Part shown: positions 53,664 through 61,464 of the stretch, in pieces
Numbering within the stretch: the stretch's first letter is position 1
Layout: every line of letters begins with the position of its first letter
Assembly: GCA_024637035.1 (NCBI GenBank)
Contig: JAGXFW010000023.1
Coordinates: forward strand, 124,001-188,000
Length of the DNA stretch: 64,000 bases
Direction: 5' to 3'
DNA from: Actinomycetes bacterium
Lineage (GTDB): Bacteria; Actinomycetota; Thermoleophilia; RBG-16-64-13
Notes under the pieces: generated by a model
Database searches by the model: none
What the model was told of the DNA's origin: nothing
Seen by the model: only the letters and a program-made list of their open reading frames with translations
Position numbers and translations under genes: made by a program

Positions 53664-53729
53664 GGATCAGCACCTCCTCCACTCGCCTTGTTCATCCGTA
53701 TCCACATGAGGACGCTCACCCGCCCGAGC

Positions 53730-55016
53730 TCACTCGCCCGAATCGTGAAAGACATCCGTAAGGCCTGCGGCCGCCACGCGGTCGCGGACCGTCTGGGCAT
53801 CGGTGGTGTACAGGTCGGCGGCCTTCATGCGCTCGAAGTACGACGCACCAGAGAACGTGAGCTTCTGAGAGAGGTCGCCGCCGCGCAACACCTCTCCCGC
53901 GCTCGCGATGATATCGCCGCAAGCCAAGCTCCGGGGAAGCGTCACCAGTTCGCGGCCGGAAGCCCAGCGAACCGCGTTCATGCCCGCCAGCGAACCGCTC
54001 ACGATCGCTTCGGTATGGCCCACGAGGGGGCCCGTCTTCTCGCCACCCACGAAAAGGTTGGCGAGACCTTCACACTGAAGGGCATCGGAGCGCGGCGTCA
54101 TCGAGAGGTACCTGATCGAGTTCCCCACTCCACCCGAGTAGGGGTCCTCGAACCGCGCGTTCTCGAGGCCTGGGACCGTGCGCAGTTGGGCCAGCGGGAA
54201 GAAGGGGCTCATGAGTTTGACGTGCCCCGTGTCCAGAAGTATTACGTTCTCGGCGAACGCGGGCAACGCGTACTGCTGGCAGGCCTTCGTGCCGAGCAGC
54301 GCCACCTTCGCACCGCCCGCCTTGAGCTCGTCAGGCAGAGGCACCACGGCCACCCCGGTCTCCGCGAGCTGCGCACGCAGCTCGCGGCTTACCGAATCGG
54401 TGTGCAGCTTGCAGGAACCGCTCATCACCCCTACCGAGCCGTCCATGCGTGTGGCCCGCAGTTCGTCGATCCCCGCCTTCGCGCCCACGCTCACCCGGCC
54501 GCCGAAAGTGGGACATCGCAACGCGCACATGGCGCACCCGTTGCCGTACTTGGTGCAGTTGTTCTGTGGGCCCGCCGAGCCTGTGGTCTCGACGAAGACA
54601 TCGGCTTCCACCAGCTCAGGGCCCAACTTCACCGCCGCCAGGGTGTCCCCCGACCGAACCGCGTCGGTGACCCGAGCCTGAGTGCGCACCTCGATGCCCT
54701 CACCCTCGAGCAGGGCCCTGATGGCGGGCTCGGTGATGGACACGTCGTAGAGATCGGCGTGTTGGTGACCGGGGAACGCCACGTTGCGATGCCGCAGGTT
54801 GGCGTCGATCGTCTCCCACAGGCGGCCCATGCCCATCGCGATGTGTTCCTCAGTGGCCGTGTAGCGGCCGTTGTTGCGCATGATCCCACCCACGAGACCG
54901 GTGCCCAGGAGCATGTCGGCGCGCTCGAGCAGGGTCACCTCCGCCCCGGCCATGCGCGCCGCCAGCGCGGCACCCGTGCCGGCCCAGCCGCCTCCGATCA
55001 CTACCACTCTCGCCAT
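53730..55016 (-). CDS. GidA-like FAD-dependent oxidoreductase with four-Cys motif
   Basis: 428 residues. The N-terminal VVVIGGGWAGTGAALAA is an FAD-binding Rossmann motif, and the overall pattern (GGEKTGPLVGHTEAIVSGSLAG near the C-terminus) recalls the GidA/TrmFO family. Between them is C154-x6-C161-x2-C164-x3-C168, which looks like an iron-sulfur site and is not a feature of TrmFO. Probably a metabolic redox enzyme. Starts two bases after the aldehyde dehydrogenase stop. Confidence 0.8.
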   Translation of the reverse strand: MARVVVIGGGWAGTGAALAARMAGAEVTLLERADMLLGTGLVGGIMRNNGRYTATEEHIAMGMGRLWETIDANLRHRNVAFPGHQHADLYDVSITEPAIRALLEGEGIEVRTQARVTDAVRSGDTLAAVKLGPELVEADVFVETTGSAGPQNNCTKYGNGCAMCALRCPTFGGRVSVGAKAGIDELRATRMDGSVGVMSGSCKLHTDSVSRELRAQLAETGVAVVPLPDELKAGGAKVALLGTKACQQYALPAFAENVILLDTGHVKLMSPFFPLAQLRTVPGLENARFEDPYSGGVGNSIRYLSMTPRSDALQCEGLANLFVGGEKTGPLVGHTEAIVSGSLAGMNAVRWASGRELVTLPRSLACGDIIASAGEVLRGGDLSQKLTFSGASYFERMKAADLYTTDAQTVRDRVAAAGLTDVFHDSGE

Positions 55017-55018
55017 AC

Positions 55019-56620
55019 CTACTCTCCTCCCTCGGCCCCGAAGGAGCCGCTGATGCTTTCTGGCGTTGACCCCTGCGGGGCCTCTTCACCGGAGTCGCCC
55101 CTGGAGGCGCCGCCTGCGGCAGCGCCGGGGAGCCCGGTGTCGATCTGAGCGCGTTGCAGCCGCTCCGAATAGTCCACATACACGCTCTTCCATTCCGAGA
55201 ACACGTTCAGCACCTCGGTGCCCGATTCGCGGTGCCCGTTGCCGGTGTCGCGGGTGCCTCCGAACGGCAGGTGCACCTCGGCTCCGATGGTGGGCCCATT
55301 GACGTAGGTGATGCCGGCGTCGATGCGCTCGATCGCACGGAATGCGGCATTCACATCCCGCGTGTAGATCGAAGAAGAGAGGCCGTAGCGCGTGCCGTTG
55401 GCCACCGCGATGGCCTCCTCGAACGAATCCACGGCCAAGATCGAGACGACAGGCCCGAAGATCTCTTCTTGCGCGATGCGCATCGTCGGCGTCACGCCGG
55501 CGAAGACAGTCGGCTCGAAGAAGCTCCCTCGGTCGAAGACCCCTTCGCTCGGCGCCGAGCCGCCCACGAGCAGCTCCGCCCCGTCATCTTCCAGGCCGAT
55601 GCGCACGTACTCTGCCACCCGCTCGCGGGCGGCGTCGCTCACAAGCGGGCCGACGTCGGTGGCGGGGTCGAGGCCGTCGCCCAAGCGGAGGGCTCCAGCG
55701 CGCTGCACCAGCCGCGCCGTGAACTCCTCGAGCACCGGCCTGTGCACGATCAGCCGGCTGGTCGCGGTGCAACGTTGTCCGGTCGTACCGAACGCGGCCC
55801 ACACGGCACCCTCCAGGGCCAGGTCGAGGTCGGCGTCGGCCATGACGATCTGCGGGTTCTTGCCCCCGAGTTCCAAGGAGAGCCTCTTGAGCCGGCGACC
55901 ACACGACTCGCCCAGCCGGCGTCCGGTCTCTGTCGAGCCGGTGAACGACACTACGTCGACCTCCGGGTGCTCCACGAGCGCGGTGCCCGCCTCAGAGCCC
56001 GAGCCGAACACCAGGTTGACCACGCCGGGCGGCACACCCGCCTCCTCGAGGATGCGTACGAGGGCATAGGCGGTGGCCGGAGCGTCGCTGGCAGGTTTGA
56101 ACACGACGGCGTTCCCGCAGAGCAGGGCGGGGAAGATCTTCCATGTGGGGATGGCCATCGGGAAGTTCCACGGAGAGATGATCGCCGCCACTCCAAGAGG
56201 GCGCCGCACCGACATCGCGAACTTGCTGGGCAGCTCGGAAGGAGTGGTCACACCGAACATCCGCCGGGCTTCGCCGCCCATGTAGTAGGCGGTGTCGATG
56301 CCTTCCTGAACGTCGCCCCGGGTCTCGAGAAGGATCTTGCCCATCTCCCGGGTCGCCGTGGCGGCCAACTCATCCTTTCGAGCCTCCATGAGCCGTCCCG
56401 CCGCCCAGATGATCTTCCCGCGCTCGGGAGCAGGCGTCGCCGCCCATGCCGGGAACGCGTCGCGGGCGGCCGACACCGCCGCGTCCACGTCGGCGGCGGA
56501 CGAAAGCGGGAACATACCCACCACGTCGTCCCGGTCGGCCGGGTTGCGGTCTTCGAAGGTGCGGCCGGTGTCGCCGGGCACCCAGCGACCCCCGATGAAG
56601 TTGAACCCCTGCTCGCTCAT
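55019..56620 (-). CDS. NAD(P)-dependent aldehyde dehydrogenase
   Basis: 533 residues. Catalytic E250 (LSLELGGKNPQ) and nucleophile C284 (TTGQRCTATSRL), with coenzyme motifs SPWNFPMAIPTWK and FTGSTETGRRLGE, are present. The last ~45 residues are a Gly/Ala/Ser/Glu-rich extension not usual for the family. Its substrate is probably the aldehyde made by the ThDP enzyme encoded directly upstream, whose stop overlaps this start (ATGA at 56617-56620). Confidence 0.93.
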   Translation of the reverse strand: MSEQGFNFIGGRWVPGDTGRTFEDRNPADRDDVVGMFPLSSAADVDAAVSAARDAFPAWAATPAPERGKIIWAAGRLMEARKDELAATATREMGKILLETRGDVQEGIDTAYYMGGEARRMFGVTTPSELPSKFAMSVRRPLGVAAIISPWNFPMAIPTWKIFPALLCGNAVVFKPASDAPATAYALVRILEEAGVPPGVVNLVFGSGSEAGTALVEHPEVDVVSFTGSTETGRRLGESCGRRLKRLSLELGGKNPQIVMADADLDLALEGAVWAAFGTTGQRCTATSRLIVHRPVLEEFTARLVQRAGALRLGDGLDPATDVGPLVSDAARERVAEYVRIGLEDDGAELLVGGSAPSEGVFDRGSFFEPTVFAGVTPTMRIAQEEIFGPVVSILAVDSFEEAIAVANGTRYGLSSSIYTRDVNAAFRAIERIDAGITYVNGPTIGAEVHLPFGGTRDTGNGHRESGTEVLNVFSEWKSVYVDYSERLQRAQIDTGLPGAAAGGASRGDSGEEAPQGSTPESISGSFGAEGGE

Positions 56621-58425
56621 GACCCTCCCTCAGCCACGATGACGCCGCCGCGGTCGGAGGCGGCAGAGTAGCCGTCCCCGGATCCGGGCCCCTGTGACCG
56701 GGCGGCAGCCTGTTCCGCCGCCGCGCGCCAAGTGCGAACCTGAGGAAGGTCCTTCTCCTCGGATTCCGTGAGCACGTCGATGAGCGTCGGGCGACCCGAA
56801 CGGATTGCTGCCTCCAGCGTGTCCTCGAGGTCGGACGCTCGCTCCACGCGCGTTCCGTCCATGCCGAAAGCTCGGGCCACGGCGCCGTGGTCGATGGTGG
56901 AGAAGTCGACCCCGAAGTACCGTCCACCCGAATGGATGGACTGGATGGCCTTGATCCAACCGAAGCAAGAGTTGTTGAAGTTCACGATGACCACCGGCAG
57001 ACCCAGGCGCGCCAAGGTCTCGAGTTCGCCGGCGCACATGCCGAAGCTGCCGTCACCGGAGAGGCCCACCACCAGCTGATCAGGCCGGGCGATCTTTGCC
57101 CCGATGGTCGCCGGAATGGCGTAGCCCAAGCCGCCGTATGCCCTGGAGATGATCACGTGCCGACCGGCTCGACGTACGTCGTAGTAGGCGGCGGTGTAGG
57201 GGGTGGGAGTGCCGGCATCGGCGATGACTATGGCATCGTCGGGAAGCACCCGGCTGAGCGCGGCCATGACCCGGTGGGGCTTCAGCGGGGTCTGGTCACT
57301 GGCCGCCTTGTCCGCCACCGACGCCCACCACTCAGCCCGAAGCGAGGCGATCCGCCCGGCCACACCCGCGCCGGCCTGGGATCCGCGCGATCCGCCCGAT
57401 CCTCCCGGCCCAAGCACGGCGATCAGATCGGCCAGGATCAGCTGGGCGTCGCCCACGAGCCCCACGTCGGTGGGGTAGTTATTGCCGATGAGCTGCGGGT
57501 CGATGTCCAGGTGGATCACCCGGGGAGCGTTTCGAGGGTCGGGGAGGCTCCACTTGATCGTGGTTACCGACCCGGTCTTGCAGCCGATGTAGAAGATGAG
57601 GTCCGCCTCGGCCACCAAACGGTTCGCGTAGTCACGGTACCCGTTGTCGCCCACTACGCCGATGGCCAAGGGGTGGTCCTCAGGAATGGCCCCCTTACCC
57701 GTGATGGTGGTGCCGACTGGAGCCGACAACCTCTCCGCGAGGGCGATCAACTCGCCCCACGCCCGGGCGTTGATGACGCCGCCGCCGGCGATGACCACTG
57801 GCCGCTCGGCCGCGATGAGAAGCGCTGCGGCCTGCTCCAGGAGGGAACGCTCGGCCCGCCCCCGGTAGGTGGGATACCCCCGGCACGCGGCCTCCGCGTA
57901 GATGTCTCGCCCGCCTTCCGGCACCTCGCTGTTCAGCACTTCCTGCGGGAAGGCCACGTGCACCGCGCCCGGTCGACCGGTGGTCGCCACCCTGAACGCC
58001 CGGCGAAGCGCGTCGGGGATCTTGTCGTAGCGCTTCACGAAGTGGCTCCACTTGGTGATGCTCTTGTAGACCACGTGGTGGTCGAGTTCGGTGATGGTGC
58101 CTTTGCCCTCGGAGGCGAGGTCGATGCCCGAGGTGAGAGCGATCACCGGCACGGACGAGGCGTTGGCTTCGGCTACACCGGGCACCGTGTACAGGGCGCC
58201 GGCGCCGGAAGGGCTCTCGCATACGCCTGGTTTGAAGCTGAGGCGCGCATAGGCGTCGGCGGCGAAGGAAGCCGAGCGCTCGTCACGACACAGCACGTGG
58301 GTGATCCGGTCTCGGTTCTCGTAGAGGGATTCGTACAGCTTGATGCTCGTGTCCCCAGAGACGCCGAAGACGTGCTTGACGTCATACTCGATGAGCATCT
58401 CTACGATGATATCGCTGCCCCGCAC
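56617..58425 (-). CDS. Thiamine-diphosphate enzyme, decarboxylase/acetolactate synthase-like
   Basis: About 602 residues, with three domains. The catalytic Glu is in CRDERSASFAADAYARL, and the ThDP-binding segment begins GDGSFGMCAGELETLARLG and ends at NNSCFGW. Relatives include acetolactate synthase, benzoylformate and indolepyruvate decarboxylases, and sulfoacetaldehyde acetyltransferase; I cannot choose between them. With the adjoining aldehyde dehydrogenase a route 2-oxoacid to aldehyde to acid is plausible. I start at GTG 58425, after a G-rich stretch and past the repeats in the promoter; the TTG at 58479 lies inside those repeats. The C-terminal 40 residues are low complexity. Confidence 0.88.
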   Translation of the reverse strand: MRGSDIIVEMLIEYDVKHVFGVSGDTSIKLYESLYENRDRITHVLCRDERSASFAADAYARLSFKPGVCESPSGAGALYTVPGVAEANASSVPVIALTSGIDLASEGKGTITELDHHVVYKSITKWSHFVKRYDKIPDALRRAFRVATTGRPGAVHVAFPQEVLNSEVPEGGRDIYAEAACRGYPTYRGRAERSLLEQAAALLIAAERPVVIAGGGVINARAWGELIALAERLSAPVGTTITGKGAIPEDHPLAIGVVGDNGYRDYANRLVAEADLIFYIGCKTGSVTTIKWSLPDPRNAPRVIHLDIDPQLIGNNYPTDVGLVGDAQLILADLIAVLGPGGSGGSRGSQAGAGVAGRIASLRAEWWASVADKAASDQTPLKPHRVMAALSRVLPDDAIVIADAGTPTPYTAAYYDVRRAGRHVIISRAYGGLGYAIPATIGAKIARPDQLVVGLSGDGSFGMCAGELETLARLGLPVVIVNFNNSCFGWIKAIQSIHSGGRYFGVDFSTIDHGAVARAFGMDGTRVERASDLEDTLEAAIRSGRPTLIDVLTESEEKDLPQVRTWRAAAEQAAARSQGPGSGDGYSAASDRGGVIVAEGGS

Positions 58426-58450
58426 GGACCCCCCCGCGTGTAGCGCTCCC

Positions 58451-58494
58451 CGGTTGTTAACTCCTGAAGTAGTGAACAACCGTACTGCAGTAGT
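58451..58494. promoter_or_regulatory. Operator-like repeats in the divergent ThDP-enzyme/MoxR region
   Basis: CGGTTGTT (58451-58458) and AACAACCG (58475-58482) form a perfect 8-bp inverted repeat 16 bases apart. Interleaved with it, CTGAAGTAGT (58464-58473) and CTGCAGTAGT (58485-58494) are direct repeats with a 21-base period, two helical turns. Together they suggest one or two regulator-binding sites between the divergent operons; TrmB is a candidate. Confidence 0.5.
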
Positions 58495-58631
58495 TATTAC
58501 ATGAACCGGATACCGCTGTCAATAGGAGTCTGTGGAGGCGGAGAGCCTCGTGTGGGACAATATCGGTCCGAACGTCTCCGGGCGCATGGGCCGAAGGCGG
58601 CCCTTCCTACGCCCCACCAGCGGAGGTCACC

Positions 58632-59483
58632 TTGACCGATAGAGCGAGCACGTACGCGGGCACGAGCGACTACATCGCCTCGCCGGAACTCAGGCAGACG
58701 GTGAACGTGGCGGTGGTCCTGCAACGCCCCCTCCTCATCAAGGGGGAACCGGGCACCGGCAAGACCATGCTCGCCCAGAGTATCGCGCAGGGCCTGGGCA
58801 TGCCGTTGATCAGCTGGAACGTGAAGTCCACGAGCAAGGCTCAGGACGGGCTCTACGTGTACGACACCGTGCAGCGTCTCTACGACAGCCAGTTCGGCGA
58901 CGGCGACGTGGCCGACATCAGCCGATACATCCGGCTCGGCCAGCTCGGCAGCGCCTTGGCCGCCGAGGAGCGAGTGGTGCTGCTCATCGACGAGATCGAC
59001 AAGGCAGACCTCGAGTTCCCCAACGACCTGCTCTGGGAACTCGACCAGATGGACTTCACCATCGCCGAGACCAAGGAGACCGTCAAGGCCAAGCAACGAC
59101 CGGTGGTGGTGATCACCTCGAACGCCGAGAAGGAGCTGCCCGACGCCTTCCTGCGCCGATGTGTCTTCCACTACATCGAGTTCCCCTCCGAGGAGCACAT
59201 GCGCAGCATCGTCCTGGTGCACCACCCCGATCTCGAGGAGCGCCTGCTCGACCTGGCCATGGAGACCTTCTACTGGCTGCGGGAGATCCCAGGGATACAG
59301 AAGAAGCCGTCCACCAGCGAACTCATCGACTGGCTCCAGGCCCTGGCGATCGGCGGGATCGACCCCGAGGAGATCTCCCGCCGCCTCCCGTTCCTTGGTG
59401 TGTTGCTCAAGAAAGACCGCGACATCGACGCGGCCTCCTTCGCGCTACGCAACAAGGGTGCCACGCGGGCAGGCGGACGCTAG
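58632..59483 (+). CDS. MoxR-family AAA+ ATPase
   Basis: 283 residues. Walker A GEPGTGKTML, Walker B VLLIDEIDKAD, and sensor SNAEKELPDAFLRRC define a MoxR/CoxD-type chaperone ATPase, which with a VWA partner helps assemble or activate cofactor enzymes. TTG 58632 is preceded by GGAGG at 6 bases. The VWA gene starts 19 bases after its stop. Confidence 0.92.
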   Translation: MTDRASTYAGTSDYIASPELRQTVNVAVVLQRPLLIKGEPGTGKTMLAQSIAQGLGMPLISWNVKSTSKAQDGLYVYDTVQRLYDSQFGDGDVADISRYIRLGQLGSALAAEERVVLLIDEIDKADLEFPNDLLWELDQMDFTIAETKETVKAKQRPVVVITSNAEKELPDAFLRRCVFHYIEFPSEEHMRSIVLVHHPDLEERLLDLAMETFYWLREIPGIQKKPSTSELIDWLQALAIGGIDPEEISRRLPFLGVLLKKDRDIDAASFALRNKGATRAGGR

Positions 59484-59502
59484 CCGCGAAGGAGCGGCCA
59501 CC

Positions 59503-60711
59503 GTGTTCACCCACTTCTTCTTCTTGCTCAGGGCGCACAAGGTGCCTGTATCGCTCACCGAGTGGTTGGCGCTCACCGAGGCGCTGGCCAAGGGCCTCGC
59601 GCTTTCCGACCTCTCGGTGTTCTATGCGCTGGCCCGCGCGGTCCTGGTGAAGTCGGAGGCGTACTACGACCAGTACGACCAAGCCTTCCAGGAAGCCTTC
59701 GCCGGCGTGGAGTCGGTCGCCGAGATCACCGACCAGGTGTGGGACTGGCTCAACGGCGACTTCGACCTACCCGGACTGACGGCGGCCGAGCGCGCGGCGC
59801 TCGCCGCCGGACTCGGCGGCATGGGTCTCGACGAACTCCAGCGTCTCTTCGAGGAGCGGCTCCGCGAGCAGAAGGAAGAGCACCACGGGGGGTCCCATTG
59901 GATCGGCACCCGCGGAACGTCGCCGCTCGGCCATTCGGGCGCCCATCCGGGCGGCATCAGGATAGGCGGCCAGAGCCGCAACTCCACCGCGGTCAAGGTG
60001 GCCGCCGAACGAAGGTACAAGGGCTACCGCACGGACGCCACCGTCGGAGTGCGTCAGCTCGAGACCGCGCTTCGCAGGCTCCGCCAGCTTTCGACCCGGA
60101 ACGACGGTCCCCTGGACGAGCTCGATCTCGACGCCACGATCGACTCGACCGCCGACCACGCGGGACTCCTCCACCTCGAGTGGCGCAGGCCTCGCCGGAA
60201 CCAGACCAGGGTGGCGCTGCTGATGGACGCGGGCGGCTCGATGCACCCCCACATCAACGTGTGCAACCGACTCTTCACCGCGCTCGATCGGGCTACCCAC
60301 CTCAAGGACCTGCGCCGCTACTACTTCCACAACTGCGTCTACGACCACCTCTACCTCGATCCCACCTGCCACCCCCGCAACTCCGTGCCCACCGCCCGGG
60401 TGCTGCAGGAGCTCTCCCGTGACTACAAGCTGGTGCTCGTTGGCGACGCCTCGATGGCACCCTCTGAGCTCTTGGAGCGGAACGGCATCATCTGGTGGAG
60501 CATGGCCAACGAAGAGCCGGGTATGGAGTGGCTTCGCAGGCTCGACCGCCACTTCCATCGCTGCGCCTGGATGAACCCGGTGCACGAGCGCCACTGGGGC
60601 AGCATCTACGGGCGCGACACCATCGCCCTCGTGCGCAACGTCTTCCCCATGTTCGAGCTCACGGTAGACGGATTGACCGACGCGGTGAAGAACCTGATGG
60701 TGCGACGCTAG
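59503..60711 (+). CDS. VWA-domain protein, CoxE-like partner of MoxR
   Basis: 402 residues. The N-terminal half is helical (HFFFLLRAHKVPVSLTEWLA). The C-terminal half is a von Willebrand A domain with the metal-site motif MDAGGSM (D-x-G-x-S). CoxE/YehP-like proteins cooperate with MoxR ATPases in maturing enzymes such as CO dehydrogenase. GTG 59503 has AAGGAG upstream; the frame beyond it to 59161 is a moxR shadow. The client enzyme is not evident in the window. Its TAG stop falls in the CTAG of the hairpin repeat at 60708. Confidence 0.88.
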   Translation: MFTHFFFLLRAHKVPVSLTEWLALTEALAKGLALSDLSVFYALARAVLVKSEAYYDQYDQAFQEAFAGVESVAEITDQVWDWLNGDFDLPGLTAAERAALAAGLGGMGLDELQRLFEERLREQKEEHHGGSHWIGTRGTSPLGHSGAHPGGIRIGGQSRNSTAVKVAAERRYKGYRTDATVGVRQLETALRRLRQLSTRNDGPLDELDLDATIDSTADHAGLLHLEWRRPRRNQTRVALLMDAGGSMHPHINVCNRLFTALDRATHLKDLRRYYFHNCVYDHLYLDPTCHPRNSVPTARVLQELSRDYKLVLVGDASMAPSELLERNGIIWWSMANEEPGMEWLRRLDRHFHRCAWMNPVHERHWGSIYGRDTIALVRNVFPMFELTVDGLTDAVKNLMVRR

Positions 60712-60772
60712 AAGGCTGCTGAAACGTGACGCCGCGCCGTCAGGGCGCGATCGGCGCTCATCAGCAGCCTCC
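60708..60772. repeat. Inverted-repeat hairpin at gene end (possible third family member)
   Basis: CTAGAAGGCTGCTGA (60708-60722) pairs with TCAGCAGCCTCC (60761-60772), with a perfect 10-bp core AGGCTGCTGA. Like the elements at 38618 and 43937 it starts with CTAG at a stop codon and has AGGCTG ends. The interior, however, is short and different, so it may be only an analogous terminator-like structure. Confidence 0.5.
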
Positions 60773-61183
60773 GACCTGCGCGCCCGCACAGGCGACCCGC
60801 GCGGCAGGCTCATCCGGCAGGCCCCACGCAGCCCCAAGGAGCCCGAATCCGGCCTTTCGTGTCTCCCCCGGCAGCGGCTGACCTCTGGAGCCTCTCAATC
60901 GACCGTCCAACGAAAGCGGCCTCCGCCGTCCGCCCCCCCACCCCGACCTTTTACCACTCGCCGAACGCCGCTGGGGGAATACCCTCCTCACATGCTTCCC
61001 CTTGCCTAGCACCCTCTTCTAGACTCATTCGTAGGTTCGACCCGGGGTCCCGCGCATCCTGGGTCACCTTTCAACCCGATGGAGGGGGAGCAACAAACGG
61101 GAAAAGGGGGATTCGCGCGTATGACTGTCGGTGTCCACACTACTTTCGATTCGACTGAGTCATGAGAGTAAAGGGGGGATGAA
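60773..61183. other. Intergenic region with no supported gene
   Basis: No coding frame with homology or a ribosome-binding site is seen. The last ~100 bases are purine-rich and more AT-rich than the surroundings, and presumably hold the symporter operon promoter and leader, but I cannot place hexamers with confidence. Confidence 0.4.
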
Positions 61184-61456
61184 GTGGCAGATGAGCCCCA
61201 AAGCAAAGCCGGAGATGGAGTAGGATACTGGAAAGCCAATCTACGGCTGATCATCATTCTGCTCGCCATCTGGGCGTCAGTATCGTACGGTGCCGCCATA
61301 TTCTTGGCCAATCCATTCTACAACATTCCGTTCTTCAAGATCAATCTTGCTTTCTGGTTCGCCCATCAGGGGTCGATGCTTGTGTTCGTCGTCTTGATCT
61401 TCGTGTACGCCAAGATGATGGACAAGATCGATCGCGAATACGACGTCCATGAGTGA
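61184..61456 (+). CDS. DUF4212 small subunit of a sodium:solute symporter
   Basis: 90 residues, two membrane helices, starting at GTG after a purine-rich AAGGGGGGAT. The pattern YWKANLRLIIILLAIWASVS and FWFAHQGSMLVFVVLIFVYA is diagnostic of DUF4212 proteins, which are encoded immediately before an SSS-family transporter and probably stabilise it. The same two-gene unit is often linked to acetate or other short-chain acid uptake. Confidence 0.92.
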   Translation: MADEPQSKAGDGVGYWKANLRLIIILLAIWASVSYGAAIFLANPFYNIPFFKINLAFWFAHQGSMLVFVVLIFVYAKMMDKIDREYDVHE

Positions 61457-61464
61457 GGTATGAT

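Noticed and set aside
53079-55148. A 689-codon + strand frame
   Set aside because: Antisense to the binding-protein and FAD oxidoreductase genes, which carry clear motifs.
55154-58443. Long + strand frames of 505 and 518 codons
   Set aside because: Antisense shadows of the aldehyde dehydrogenase and ThDP enzyme genes.
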